In this document: in pieces, positions 25,130 through 35,091 of the stretch
Position numbering within the stretch: position 1 is the stretch's first letter
How the letters are laid out: each line of letters begins with the position of its first letter
Source of the DNA: Pseudomonas azerbaijanoccidentalis
Lineage (GTDB): Bacteria > Pseudomonadota > Gammaproteobacteria > Pseudomonadales > Pseudomonadaceae
Assembly (NCBI RefSeq): GCF_019145495.1
Contig: NZ_JAHSTU010000011.1
Span: 124,001 to 188,000, forward strand
DNA: 64,000 nucleotides
Direction: 5' to 3'
The notes under the pieces: generated by a model
What the model was told of the DNA's origin: nothing
Seen by the model: only the letters and a program-made list of their open reading frames with translations
The model's database searches: none
Made by a program: the position numbers and the translations under genes

Positions 25130-25608
25130 TCGATTTACAACAGAGCGGCCAAGGCCTTGAAGGCTACGGCATGCTGCACGCGCAACTGGAGTCGCTGCTG
25201 GCTGACGAGCGCGATTTCATCGCCAACGCCGCGCAATTTTCGGCGTTCCTGTTCAATCAGCTTGATGATCTGAATTGGGCCGGTTTTTATCTCAATCGCA
25301 ACGAAGAGCTGGTGCTGGGGCCGTTTCAGGGGCAGATCGCCTGTGTGCGCATTCCGTTCGGCCGTGGCGTTTGCGGAGCCGCCGCCGCGACTTTGCAGAC
25401 GCAACTGGTCGAAGATGTGCACGCTTTCCCAGGGCATATCGCCTGTGACAGTGCATCAAACAGTGAACTGGTCGTGCCCCTGGTCAAGGAAGGCCGACTG
25501 ATCGGCGTGCTTGATCTGGACAGCCCGAAACTGGCGCGTTTCACTGCGCAGGATCAGGCGGGAATCGAACAGCTCGCGGCAATCTTCTTGCGTCTGACCG
25601 ATTGCTGA
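25126..25608 (+). CDS. msrC: Free methionine-(R)-sulfoxide reductase (GAF domain)
   Basis: 160 residues of a single GAF domain. Three cysteines at 73, 83 and 107 (IACVRIPFGRGVCG and HIACDSASN) reproduce the 10- and 24-residue spacing of the E. coli fRMsr active site (84, 94, 118). It reduces free methionine-R-sulfoxide. It is coupled to the DUF815 gene by a 4-base overlap and convergent with the HD-GYP gene, whose stop directly abuts. Confidence 0.92.
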   Translation: MIDLQQSGQGLEGYGMLHAQLESLLADERDFIANAAQFSAFLFNQLDDLNWAGFYLNRNEELVLGPFQGQIACVRIPFGRGVCGAAAATLQTQLVEDVHAFPGHIACDSASNSELVVPLVKEGRLIGVLDLDSPKLARFTAQDQAGIEQLAAIFLRLTDC

Positions 25609-28554
25609 TCACACCTTGAGGCCCGCCTTGATCAGCAAGCCCGACGGGTCTACCGCATCAATCTGTTGCGGGTCGAGGAAACGCTCGGCGTAAAGCAGAT
25701 AGATGCGCGCGTTGATGAACAGTGCGAACAATGGCGGGTCGATGTGGGCGTCGCGGCACATGAAAGCCATGATGCCCAGCGCTTCGCTCAAGGACTTGGC
25801 TTTCTTGTAGGGCCGGTCGGCCGCGGTCAGGGCTTCGAAAATATCGGCAATCGCCATCATTCGCGCCGGCAGGCTCATCTCCTCGCGTTTCAGACGTTTC
25901 GGGTAACCGGTGCCGTCCATTTTTTCGTGATGACCACCGGCAATTTCCGGAACGCTGCGCAGGTGTTCCGGGAAGGGCAGGTGGTTGAGCATCAGGATGG
26001 TCTGCACCATGTGATGGTTGATGATGTAACGCTCTTCGTTCGTCAGCGTGCCGCGGGTAATGCTCAGGTTGTAGAGTTCGCCGCGGTTGTACTTGTAGGT
26101 CGGTACGTCGAGCTTGAAACCCAAGGGGTTGTCCGGCGCAATCAATTCAGCGGCGGGGCGTTCGAACAGGTGCTCGGGTTTGTCGGCCAGCAGCGTTTCC
26201 CTGACCGGTAGCGTCGCCGCCGGGGTGCGGGTCTGACGCCGGTTCTCCTCCCATGAAACGCCCAGCCGGTCATCCAGGGTTCGAGTCCAGGTGCGTTGGC
26301 CGATGCTGCGCAGGTGTTGCAGATCGGATTCGGCCATGGCTTCGCCACCGAGATTGCAACGAGCGATGAACGCAAAGTCTTCATCGAGCACCGCCAGATC
26401 TGTATCGCGCCGTGGCGCCAGGATTTGCTCGTCGCCACCCTGGGCAATGGCCTGCCAGTAACGGACCCAAACATCGCGCTTGAGCACTTCGACTCGGGTG
26501 CGGATCTCGTGGATGCGGTCGTTCAGCGTTTCCAGTTTCGTGGCTTTGTCGACGACGTATTCCGGGGTAGTGATCTTGCCGCAATCGTGCAGCCACGCGG
26601 CGACGTGCAGCGCCTCCCATTCATCATCCGTGGGTTTGTAGCCGATGAAGTCCGGGTCCTGACTGGCTGCAGCAGCCTGGGCGAGCATCAGCGTCAACGC
26701 CGGTACGCGCTGGCAATGCCCACCGGTATAAGGGCTTTTAGCGTCAATCGCGCCGGCCAGCAGTTTGATGAACGCGTCCAGCAACTGCTTTTGTTTGGCT
26801 TGCAGGCGCTGACTTTCGATACTCACCGCGGCCGCGCCGGACACGGCCTGCAAAAACGCGATGCGATCCGGACGAAGTTTTTCCAGATCACTGCGATCGC
26901 CGCTATCGACCAGCAAAAACACCAACAAGCCGACGGTTTCGTTATGCCGATTGTGCAGGCGGATGCCGATCAGGTGCACTCGGGGGCAGGCCATCGCCAG
27001 CAGCACTTTCTGCAGGTCACCTGCCTGTTCGAAACCGAGGTTGGTCACCACGTTGTCGGCGCCAGACAGCTGCTGCAACCATGCCGGGCTTTGCGCGCCT
27101 TGCAGCGCGTGCGCCTGGATGTCGAACGACGACAGGGGCTGAGCAACATCGTTGATGACCAGGCCATGGGGCTCCATGCGGTCACCGTCACCTTCGCGCA
27201 GGTAAATCAGCCCGGCCTGGGCCTGGCCGATTTTTACCGTTTCAAACAACACCCGCTCCAGCAGCGGTGCGAAACGCGTTTCGGCGCTCAAGCTATCGGT
27301 GATCTGGAAGAAGCTCGCCAGGGTGTCTTTCATACGCGCCATCGATACGCTCAGTTGATCGACCTCCAGCACCGGTGAGCGCCGGGACAGCGGAAAGTTG
27401 AAATCGAAACTGCGTATCGCGTCGGCCTCTTGCACCAATGCACGCAGCGGCTTGACCAGGATTCTCGACGTCAGCCAGCCAAGCGGAACGCACAGCAACA
27501 AGATGGCCAGGGTAATCAGCGCACCCTGCCAGCGCATGCGGTAAGCGTCGGCGAGCAATTCATCTTCCGGCACCAGCATCGCCAGTTGCAGCCCTTGGGG
27601 GCCACCTTCCTGCATGCTGCTGCGGGCCACGATCCACTGGCGGCCGGCGGCATCCAGGCGATTGCCCTGCGCCGGGTTGTCGAGCAGGGCGCCAAGACTG
27701 GGGCTCAGGTCGGCGGCCTTGATCAGGCGGGCGGTCTGATCGTCGATGATCAGGCGACTGCTGTCGGGATAGGCAATCGCATTGCCCTCGGCGTCGAACA
27801 GCACGATGTCGGTGCCCGGCGTCACCACATGCTTGGCCAGGGTTGCACTGAGTGCGGCCAGGGTCAGGTCGGCGCCCATCACCACATTCGCGCCACTGCG
27901 CCGAGCGAGCGTGGTGCCGACATTGTGGGTGGAGAAAAAGACGTAGGGCTCGGTGGTGATCTGATCGTTGTCGTGGCTCGCACTGGAAAACCACGCGCGG
28001 CTGCGCGGATCGTAAGTATCGCCGGGATTGTCGTGGCGACTGATCAACATCAGGTTCTGATCGAAAAACAACGATTGGGAATGAATCTGGCCGCTGGCGC
28101 CACGCTCGATACTCCATACCTGATAAGCCGCTGTATCCGGGGCTTTGAGCAGGGTTTTCAGAGGCGCGGTGCGCAACGGCCGAACCATGAAAAAATCACC
28201 GTTGCCATAACCCAGGTACAGCGAGGCGAGGTCGGGATTGTCCTTGAGGGACTGGCTGAAAGGGGGAAGCAATGCCAGACGCTGTTGCAGATCTGGCGCC
28301 TGGACCGCGGGCGTGTGCACCAGCAGGCTCAGCAGGTGGCGAATCGGTTCGTAGGTGGCGTGCAGGTCCAGACGCACATCCTGTTCGATTCGATTGAACA
28401 GCTTCTCACTGCTCGACAGGATGATCTGGGTGGTCTGTCGATAGTTGAAAATGCCCAGCACCACCCCGGTCAGCAACAGCAGCAAGGTGAACATCACGCT
28501 GATATGCACGTGCAGCGGGAACCGACGTTGATCCGAGCGCAGTGGGTTGGGCAT
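25609..28554 (-). CDS. Membrane HD-GYP-domain protein with Cache, HAMP and GAF domains
   Basis: 981 residues from the ATG at 28554 (MPNPLRSDQ), which has GGAG 8 bases upstream. TM1 (about 20-40), a large periplasmic Cache-like sensor, TM2, HAMP (ILVKPLRALVQEADAIRSF), a GAF-like domain and a C-terminal HD-GYP domain follow in order. HD is in WLHDCGKITTP, and the GYP half is HHEKMDGTGYP, so cyclic-di-GMP phosphodiesterase activity is plausible. About 190 residues separate GKI from the next conserved NHHM, against about 25-30 in typical HD-GYP domains, so a large insertion interrupts the catalytic domain. It is 49 bases downstream of the RocS2-like kinase and may be co-transcribed. Confidence 0.85.
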   Translation of the reverse strand: MPNPLRSDQRRFPLHVHISVMFTLLLLLTGVVLGIFNYRQTTQIILSSSEKLFNRIEQDVRLDLHATYEPIRHLLSLLVHTPAVQAPDLQQRLALLPPFSQSLKDNPDLASLYLGYGNGDFFMVRPLRTAPLKTLLKAPDTAAYQVWSIERGASGQIHSQSLFFDQNLMLISRHDNPGDTYDPRSRAWFSSASHDNDQITTEPYVFFSTHNVGTTLARRSGANVVMGADLTLAALSATLAKHVVTPGTDIVLFDAEGNAIAYPDSSRLIIDDQTARLIKAADLSPSLGALLDNPAQGNRLDAAGRQWIVARSSMQEGGPQGLQLAMLVPEDELLADAYRMRWQGALITLAILLLCVPLGWLTSRILVKPLRALVQEADAIRSFDFNFPLSRRSPVLEVDQLSVSMARMKDTLASFFQITDSLSAETRFAPLLERVLFETVKIGQAQAGLIYLREGDGDRMEPHGLVINDVAQPLSSFDIQAHALQGAQSPAWLQQLSGADNVVTNLGFEQAGDLQKVLLAMACPRVHLIGIRLHNRHNETVGLLVFLLVDSGDRSDLEKLRPDRIAFLQAVSGAAAVSIESQRLQAKQKQLLDAFIKLLAGAIDAKSPYTGGHCQRVPALTLMLAQAAAASQDPDFIGYKPTDDEWEALHVAAWLHDCGKITTPEYVVDKATKLETLNDRIHEIRTRVEVLKRDVWVRYWQAIAQGGDEQILAPRRDTDLAVLDEDFAFIARCNLGGEAMAESDLQHLRSIGQRTWTRTLDDRLGVSWEENRRQTRTPAATLPVRETLLADKPEHLFERPAAELIAPDNPLGFKLDVPTYKYNRGELYNLSITRGTLTNEERYIINHHMVQTILMLNHLPFPEHLRSVPEIAGGHHEKMDGTGYPKRLKREEMSLPARMMAIADIFEALTAADRPYKKAKSLSEALGIMAFMCRDAHIDPPLFALFINARIYLLYAERFLDPQQIDAVDPSGLLIKAGLKV

Positions 28555-28602
28555 GCGGGTCACTCCATGATGGTTAACACACTGCTGAGCGTCCAAGCAT
28601 AG

Positions 28603-31600
28603 TTAAGCCTCTGTCATTCTGCTTTGGTCCTTTTTGTCGATTTGCACCAGCAATGCCTGGTCCAGTTCGAGCATGGCGTGCTCCAGGGCGGTGCAACAAT
28701 CAGCCACTTTTTCGGGCTGGAACGTGTCGCGGCATGCAGCTTCGAGCGCCTCGCAGCTGTCGATCAGTCGGCAAGCCTGGACAATTCGTGCGGCGCCTTT
28801 GATTTTATGGGCGATATCAAGAAATGACTGTGGATCGGTTGAGCCGCAAAGCGTCAGTAATTCCTGACGATCCAGACGGTTGCTGTTAAGCAACTCGGCC
28901 AGCAAACGCTGATTCAGGATCGGGTTTGCTCCGGTTAACTGGTGCAATGCTTCCAGGCTGAAGGCCGGTGCTGTTAAAGCAGGCGCCACACCATTGACCC
29001 ATTGGCTCAGGGCGGTCAGCGTCAGGGGTTTGAACAGACAATCATCCATCCCGGCCTGCTTGCAGCGCTGCACTTCTTCGGGTTGTGCGTTGGCGGTAAA
29101 GCCCAGCACGGTGCACGGGCTCAGTTGCATGCCTAGTTCGTGTCGGCGAATGGCGCGAGTCAACTCGTACCCGTTCATGACCGGCATGTTGCAATCGGCA
29201 ATCACCAGATCGAAGGTGTCGGTTTTCCACGCCTCGAATCCAGCCTGGCCATCTGCCGCAACACAGAAACGATGGCCCAGAAACTCCAGCTGCTGGCACA
29301 TGAGCAGGCGGTTGGCGGCGTGATCGTCGACCACAAGAACATTCAACGGGGCGCGGGCGGTATCGAGCGGCGCTTCTGTTTTTTCCACCTGCGACCCGCG
29401 TGGCAGCGTCGGCAGGTGCAGCGACATTCGTACTTGAGTTCCGATCCCGGGCTGGCTGCTCAATTGCAGGCTGCCGCCCATCCTTTCGCACAGGCTGCGG
29501 CTGATCACCAGTCCCAGCCCGGCACCGCCTCTGCCTGACTGCCCGGTGGCTTCGGCCTGAGCGAATGGTTCAAACAGGCGCTGCTGATCCTCTTCACTGA
29601 TCCCTATGCCACTGTCTTCAACCTGCACCATCATGTGCACCTGGTCGGGCTCGGTGTCTGGCTGCAGGCTAACGACAATCCTGACCTGGCCTTGCTCGGT
29701 GAACTTGATGGCGTTGCTGACCAAGTTGGACAGCACCTGTTTGAAGCGCAGCGGATCGAGCAGAACATCGATTGCCGGATCAACCGGGTCGAACAGAAGT
29801 AGCAGATCCAGGTCTTTCTGCCGGGCAAGCCCATCAAAGATTCGGACCACCGACGCCACGATCTCTTCAGGGTTGACCCGTTCCGGGCTCAGGCTCAGGT
29901 GCCCGGATTCGATGCGTGCGATGTCGAGAATATCGCCGATCAACTCCAGCAAGTCTTTGGCCGAGTGGTACGCCACATCGATTGCCGGGCGATCCGGGTG
30001 GTTGTGTTCGATACGCTTGAGCGTCAATTCGAGCATGCCGATCACCGCATTCATGGGCGTGCGGATCTCGTGGCTCATGGTGGCCAGAAATGTGCTCTTG
30101 GCCCGGTTCGCTTCATCGGCGCGTTCTTTTGCGCAACGCAGGTCGTCGAACAGTTGGCGCCGTTCGCTGATGTCGATCCAGCCACCAATGATGCCTTGCA
30201 CATCACCGCTTGAGTCCCGGTACGGAAGAATCCAATGGTAGATGGTCAATCGGCGACCACCGATGTGCAGCGCGCGGTCAAGGATCAGCGGTTTGCCTTC
30301 GATCACGACGCGCTGGTAATCCGCTTGGTACTCCCGCGCTTCGAATGCATTGCTCATCGAACCCTGGATCACGCTTTTGCCAATCACGTCTTCGCGGCGG
30401 GCACTGAAGGCTTGCAGGTAACTGTCATTGCAGCTTTGCAGCACACCCTCGCGGTCGCGCACGTATATCGGGTGAGGTGTGCCGTTGACCAGTGAACGCA
30501 TGAATTCGAACTGATCGTTCAACGCTCGCTCAGCCGCTTTGCGTTGATTGATCTGGCGGCGCATGTAAGCGTTCCAGGCCACGGAAATCATCAGCAACAC
30601 CCCGGCGCCGATGACGATTTGATAGAACAGCCGATGCCAGGTGCGCCAGGTGTTGTGCGTGGATTCAGAATAGCCCCGCCAGCGGCTGTTGATGATGCCC
30701 AGCTCTTCCGGAGCGATGCTCAGCAATGCCTTGTTGAGAATGTCGTTGAGTTCCTTTGCCTCCCGGCCGGTCGCCAGGGAAAAGGCGGCCTGCTCGGTGC
30801 CGATGGTGGTACTGATCTGCAGCGCAGGCTCGAACAGCCGCGATGAAATGAAGTAGTTGGCAATCACCAGTGAGTTGACTGCACCCTCGGCCAGCCCTTC
30901 GGCCAGCATCTCTACGGCACTGAATGTATCGGCGGTTTCTATGAGTTTTATCTGCGGAAACTCGTTGCGCAGGTACTCCATCAGCGGATTACCCTGGGCG
31001 ATGGCCAGGCGTTTGCCTTGAAGCTGCTCAAGATTGATCGGGCTGTCCGCGGCCCGGCGCGTCAGCAGGACATAGGAATTTTGCAGGTACGGGCGGCTGA
31101 AGTGGAGCAGGGCGTCGCGTTGCGCGCTGGGGAGCAGGGCGGCGATCAGGTCGGCCTGGTTGTCTTTGATGCGCTGGATCATCTCGCTGTCGCTGCGACT
31201 GCGCTGGACCTCAAAACGCAGCCCGGTGCGCAAACGGATCAGTTCCAGCAAATCCGCGGCCACCCCCCGAAAGTTGCCGGCGCTGTCGAAGAACGTCAGT
31301 GGCGCGAACGCTTCATTGACCACCACTCTTACCACAGGATGTTGCGCGAGCCAGCGTTCCTCGCTGTAACTGAGTTCGAGTTTGTGATCGGTGAGCAAAA
31401 TGTCGCTGCCGGCGCTCCAGCGCTTGGCGATGTTTTCCCGAACGCTAGTAGGGATCGCCATCAGCATGGCGTTGATGATGCCGAGCAATTGCGGATTATT
31501 TTTGTTCACCGCGAAACTGAAGCCGTGGGCTTCGTGCTTGCCGAAGTTGGCCATGCGGATATTGTTGAGGTAGCCCTTGTTGATCATGTAGTGAGTGGAA

Positions 31601-32244
31601 ATGGTATCGCCAAGAAACACGTCGGCCTGGTCGAAGGCTACTGCGTTGATTGCATTCTGGTAGGAGGGATAGGACGTGATGATTGCCTTGGGGTACAGGG
31701 CTTTGACTTCCTCCAGTGGCAGGTAGTGATAGACCATGCTCAACCGCATGCCGGCGAGGCCATCGGTCAACGACCGTGTTTCACCTTCACGTGTCACCAG
31801 AACCGGCTGATCCACGGCATAGGGTTCGGACAGGGCAATTTCGGTGTTGTGTGCCTCAAACCCGTTGGCCGTCCCGAGAAGGTCAACCTTGCCATTCTCC
31901 AGTGCCTCGATGGCAGCCCCTCTGGAAGCGAAGCGCTGGACCCGGACAGGCAAACCGGTGGAGGTGCCAAGGATGCCAGCGTAATCGGCCGTGAAACCTT
32001 CATAGTCACAGCCGCTGAGTGTCAGGTCGAAGGGCGGATAATCCGGAGCTGACGTACCCAGTACCAGTTCGCGTTTGTCCTTGAGCCATTGTTGTTGTGA
32101 GGCATCCAGCTGGAGTTCCAGGCGCCCGGCTGTTGAGCGACTCAGCAAGGCATAGGTTTCACCGCCCTGCGCCGCAAACAATGAAGTGCTCAGGCACAGG
32201 CCTGTGATCAGGAGTATCAGGCAGTCCTTCAAGCGACAGGGCAT
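28603..32244 (-). CDS. rocS2: BvgS-like hybrid sensor kinase (RocS2-like)
   Basis: 1213 residues from the ATG at 32244, with a signal-like N-terminus. Two tandem periplasmic Venus-flytrap SBP_bac_3 domains (about 50-270 and 290-510), one membrane segment (about 545-565), a PAS domain, kinase with MSHEIRTPMNAVIGM, ATPase motifs NAIKF and DSGIGIS, receiver with VIADCNMPVMNG, and a C-terminal Hpt with IAHKIKGAARIV make it a complete phosphorelay. Its regulator gene is 8 bases upstream. From memory, RocS2/RocA2 in P. aeruginosa lie next to dgt and the YqjD/YqjE genes, as here; Roc systems regulate cup fimbriae and mexAB-oprM. Confidence 0.82.
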   Translation of the reverse strand: MPCRLKDCLILLITGLCLSTSLFAAQGGETYALLSRSTAGRLELQLDASQQQWLKDKRELVLGTSAPDYPPFDLTLSGCDYEGFTADYAGILGTSTGLPVRVQRFASRGAAIEALENGKVDLLGTANGFEAHNTEIALSEPYAVDQPVLVTREGETRSLTDGLAGMRLSMVYHYLPLEEVKALYPKAIITSYPSYQNAINAVAFDQADVFLGDTISTHYMINKGYLNNIRMANFGKHEAHGFSFAVNKNNPQLLGIINAMLMAIPTSVRENIAKRWSAGSDILLTDHKLELSYSEERWLAQHPVVRVVVNEAFAPLTFFDSAGNFRGVAADLLELIRLRTGLRFEVQRSRSDSEMIQRIKDNQADLIAALLPSAQRDALLHFSRPYLQNSYVLLTRRAADSPINLEQLQGKRLAIAQGNPLMEYLRNEFPQIKLIETADTFSAVEMLAEGLAEGAVNSLVIANYFISSRLFEPALQISTTIGTEQAAFSLATGREAKELNDILNKALLSIAPEELGIINSRWRGYSESTHNTWRTWHRLFYQIVIGAGVLLMISVAWNAYMRRQINQRKAAERALNDQFEFMRSLVNGTPHPIYVRDREGVLQSCNDSYLQAFSARREDVIGKSVIQGSMSNAFEAREYQADYQRVVIEGKPLILDRALHIGGRRLTIYHWILPYRDSSGDVQGIIGGWIDISERRQLFDDLRCAKERADEANRAKSTFLATMSHEIRTPMNAVIGMLELTLKRIEHNHPDRPAIDVAYHSAKDLLELIGDILDIARIESGHLSLSPERVNPEEIVASVVRIFDGLARQKDLDLLLLFDPVDPAIDVLLDPLRFKQVLSNLVSNAIKFTEQGQVRIVVSLQPDTEPDQVHMMVQVEDSGIGISEEDQQRLFEPFAQAEATGQSGRGGAGLGLVISRSLCERMGGSLQLSSQPGIGTQVRMSLHLPTLPRGSQVEKTEAPLDTARAPLNVLVVDDHAANRLLMCQQLEFLGHRFCVAADGQAGFEAWKTDTFDLVIADCNMPVMNGYELTRAIRRHELGMQLSPCTVLGFTANAQPEEVQRCKQAGMDDCLFKPLTLTALSQWVNGVAPALTAPAFSLEALHQLTGANPILNQRLLAELLNSNRLDRQELLTLCGSTDPQSFLDIAHKIKGAARIVQACRLIDSCEALEAACRDTFQPEKVADCCTALEHAMLELDQALLVQIDKKDQSRMTEA

Positions 32245-32252
32245 CGTATTTC

Positions 32253-32879
32253 TCACACCAAGGCGTTGCGTTTGGCCATTTCGATGAGTTCGACCAGGGA
32301 TTTGGCTTTGAGCTTTTGCATCAGGCGTTTTTTGTAGGTGCTGACTGTCTTGTTGCTCAGGAACATGCCTTTGGCAATTTCCTTGTTGGTGCGACACTGT
32401 GCAAATAGTTGCAACACCATCAGTTCCCGGTCGTTGACGGACTTGAACAATTCCAGTTCGGCCCAACGTGCATCATCGCCCCGTACGGGGTTCAACGCTT
32501 CGCTTGGGAAATAGTTGTAACCTGACAATACCGCTTTTATTGCGCTGACCAGTTCGCTGAGTTCTTCCTGTTTGCAAACATACCCGGAAGCACCTGATTG
32601 CATACAGCGAATACCGAAAAGTGTCGGGCATTGTGCAGTTAATACCAATGTTTTCAGCGGGGTGCTCATGGCGTTGAAACGGGCAAGCACTTCCAGACCG
32701 TCGAGTTTGGGAATACTGATGTCCAGAATCACCAGGTCAGGCATGCACTCACGAACCATCTGCATGGCATCGACCCCGTTATCCGTTTCACCAACGACTT
32801 TAAAACCTTCGTGTTCAAGCAGCATACGAACGGCAAGTCGGATGACAGGGTGATCGTCGACGATAAAAACGGAGTTCAT
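32253..32879 (-). CDS. rocA2: NarL/LuxR-type response regulator (RocA2-like)
   Basis: 208 residues from the ATG at 32879. The receiver has the acidic pocket VDDHPVI and phospho-acceptor Asp in LVILDISIPKLDG. The C-terminal LuxR helix-turn-helix is RTNKEIAKGMFLSNKTVSTY. It resembles BvgA/EvgA and is the expected phosphorelay output of the adjacent BvgS-like kinase. It is the first gene of the roc-like operon; the 228 bases upstream are unusually A/T-rich. Confidence 0.85.
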   Translation of the reverse strand: MNSVFIVDDHPVIRLAVRMLLEHEGFKVVGETDNGVDAMQMVRECMPDLVILDISIPKLDGLEVLARFNAMSTPLKTLVLTAQCPTLFGIRCMQSGASGYVCKQEELSELVSAIKAVLSGYNYFPSEALNPVRGDDARWAELELFKSVNDRELMVLQLFAQCRTNKEIAKGMFLSNKTVSTYKKRLMQKLKAKSLVELIEMAKRNALV

Positions 32880-33107
32880 AATCAAATCCCATGCGAGCTC
32901 AAATAAAGCGCGCACCTTAGCTCAGATAATTGAGGTCACGTACGAACAGGTGTCGCTGTAGCAGCAATATAGGAATAATCCTACAAGCGATAAAGAATGG
33001 GCTTACGCATCAACTAGGTTTTCATGAGGAAATGGGGAAGTTGTTTATTTCGTGTTGCCGTTTTTATTGTGCGGTTAGTGGTGTTTTATTGTTTTGTTTT
33101 TTTATGG

Positions 33108-33506
33108 CTAAACTTGCCGTGGTGTTGAGGTCAATAGTTGTATGAATTCAGCTTGTTTCAGAGGTTTTATCAAATGTCCGAGCAGTGGAAGTTTATGGGA
33201 GTTTGCCGAGCTTTCAATTCCATCCAGTTCTTCTGGTGTCAAACTACTTAGAAGAATAGCTTTTTTTATCATCCCACATTGACTGGCGAGTTCTACCAGA
33301 TCAATCCCGTCCATATCGGGCAGGCACTGGTCGCACAAAAGAAGATCGAACGGTTGTTCAGCGCGAAGCATTTCCCGTAGTGCGCCTTGGGCACAATCGG
33401 TTGTGATCAATTGGGTGAAGCCGAAACTTTCCAGCAAGTATTGAGTTGCCCTGAGCTGAAAGGGATGGTCTTCGACCAGCAAGATGCGCAGATTGCCTTT
33501 GATCAT
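33108..33506 (-). CDS. Receiver-only response regulator, RocR-receiver-like
   Basis: 132 residues from the ATG at 33506; GTG 33515 and TTG 33533 are in-frame alternatives and no strong ribosome-binding site is visible. It is a stand-alone receiver: LLVEDHPFQLRATQYLL (acidic pocket), LLLCDQCLPDMDG (phospho-Asp), AILLSSLTPE and LIKPLKQAEF (Lys). EDHPFQ, ILLSS and GLIKP-like segments resemble the receiver of RocR, but no EAL domain follows. It could be an alternative phosphate acceptor of the Roc-type kinase. Confidence 0.75.
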   Translation of the reverse strand: MIKGNLRILLVEDHPFQLRATQYLLESFGFTQLITTDCAQGALREMLRAEQPFDLLLCDQCLPDMDGIDLVELASQCGMIKKAILLSSLTPEELDGIESSANSHKLPLLGHLIKPLKQAEFIQLLTSTPRQV

Positions 33507-33640
33507 GGTATTCACGCTTATTTTGTAGAACAAAGTAATCGTGATTGTTTCGCGTCAGCATCGGACAATCGATCAGTTCACTCGACATCCGTTGTAGGGA
33601 TATTCAGCGGGCGTTGAATGCACTTGGGTGTTTCGGGGCT

Positions 33641-33673
33641 GATCGGCCATTACAGGCGACGTAATGGCTGATC
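33641..33673. repeat. Inverted repeat downstream of dgt
   Basis: GATCGGCCATTAC (33641-33653) and GTAATGGCTGATC (33661-33673) can pair over 13 bases with one mismatch around a 7-base loop. It lies 13 bases after the dgt stop on the minus strand, but no T-run follows. It is probably an mRNA 3-prime end structure. Confidence 0.5.
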
Positions 33674-33685
33674 ATCCGATTTCAC

Positions 33686-35014
33686 TCAGTGGCTTGAGCG
33701 GCCGGTCATTTCCAGCGCCATATCGCTGGCATAGCTGTCGGTCATGCCGGCGATGAAGTCGATCATTCGAAGAAACGAAGTGTGCAAAGGGCCGTTGGGA
33801 TCAGGCGCGTTGTTGCCCAGCAAATCGAGAATCCGCCGACTCTTGAACGACGGTGTTCGACCGTTATGCTGCTCCAGTGCGGCACCGCAGAACGCGTTGA
33901 GCAAGATTTCGAGCGTCGTGTAGGCGCCGATTTCGTGGAGGGTCTTGCGTTTGTCCTGGAAGATTTTTTTGCGCGCCATGTCTTTGGCATTCAAGACACA
34001 ACGCTTGGCGGGGCCGTGCATGTGCTCCACCAGATCCCCGGGCAGCGTACCGGCCAGCAATGAATCCTGCTGCTCGACAAAGGCGCGGGCGGCGGCGTTG
34101 GTCAGGTGCTCGATGGCTTTACCGCGCAGGATCGCCAGTTTGCGTCGACGTGAATCCTTGGGGCCAAGCTGGCGATAGGTTTCCGGCAGATCGTCACCCA
34201 CCAGGTCCAGCAAAAGGGACTCGACTTCGGCGTATTCCAGCAACTCCATTTCCAGGCCGTCTTCCAGATCGATCAAGGCATAGCAGATGTCGTCGGCCGC
34301 TTCCATCAGGTACACCAGCGGGTGGCGTGCCCAGCGTTGTTCCTCCAGTTGAGGCAGGCCGAGCTTCTGGGCGATCTGTTCCAGCAGCGGCAGTTCGCTC
34401 TGGTAGCAACCGAACTTGTGTTTCTTGTAACCCAGCGAATCGGCATGTTTGGCCGTCCATGGGTATTTCAGATAAGTGCCGAGGGTGGCATAGGTCAGCC
34501 GCGTGCCTCCGTCGAACTGGTGGTATTCCAGCTGAGTCAGGACCCGAAAGCCTTGGGCATTGCCCTCGAAATTGAGAAAGTCATTGCGCTCGGCTTCGCT
34601 CATCGCATCCAGCCAGCCGCGGCCGGCAGCCTGCTGGAACCAGTGGCGAATCGCATCTTCACCCGAATGTCCGAACGGCGGGTTGCCGATGTCATGAGCC
34701 AGGCAGGCCGATTGCACCACCATTCCCAGATCGCTGGGTTCGCACCAGTCGGGCAGGGCGCTACGGATCGTTTCGCCGACGCGCATACCCAGCGATCGGC
34801 CGACGCAACTGACTTCCAGCGAGTGCGTCAGGCGCGTATGGATATGGTCGTTGCTGGACACCGGATGCACTTGGGTCTTGCGTCCGAGGCGACGGAACGC
34901 GCCTGAGAAAATGATCCGGTCATGGTCTTTGTGAAAAGGGCTGCGGCCGAGCTCTTGCGGGCTGTGCAGCGGTTTTCCAAAGCGTTCGCGGGTAAGCAGG
35001 GTATGCCAATCCAA
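33686..35014 (-). CDS. dgt: Deoxyguanosinetriphosphate triphosphohydrolase-like protein
   Basis: 442 residues. The HD metal site is HTRLTHSLEVS, then CLAHDIGNPPFGHSGEDAI and a later aspartate in DICYALIDLEDG. The family hydrolyses dGTP (or other dNTPs) to the nucleoside and triphosphate, helping to control nucleotide pools and limit phage DNA synthesis. It sits between the receiver-only gene and the EAL gene. Confidence 0.9.
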   Translation of the reverse strand: MDWHTLLTRERFGKPLHSPQELGRSPFHKDHDRIIFSGAFRRLGRKTQVHPVSSNDHIHTRLTHSLEVSCVGRSLGMRVGETIRSALPDWCEPSDLGMVVQSACLAHDIGNPPFGHSGEDAIRHWFQQAAGRGWLDAMSEAERNDFLNFEGNAQGFRVLTQLEYHQFDGGTRLTYATLGTYLKYPWTAKHADSLGYKKHKFGCYQSELPLLEQIAQKLGLPQLEEQRWARHPLVYLMEAADDICYALIDLEDGLEMELLEYAEVESLLLDLVGDDLPETYRQLGPKDSRRRKLAILRGKAIEHLTNAAARAFVEQQDSLLAGTLPGDLVEHMHGPAKRCVLNAKDMARKKIFQDKRKTLHEIGAYTTLEILLNAFCGAALEQHNGRTPSFKSRRILDLLGNNAPDPNGPLHTSFLRMIDFIAGMTDSYASDMALEMTGRSSH

Positions 35015-35091
35015 GGCTGGTTCTCTCCGTCAGGTGACTGATGGCCTAGCTTCCCGGTTCGCACCACGACCTGCAAGTAGCGTGAACCGTT

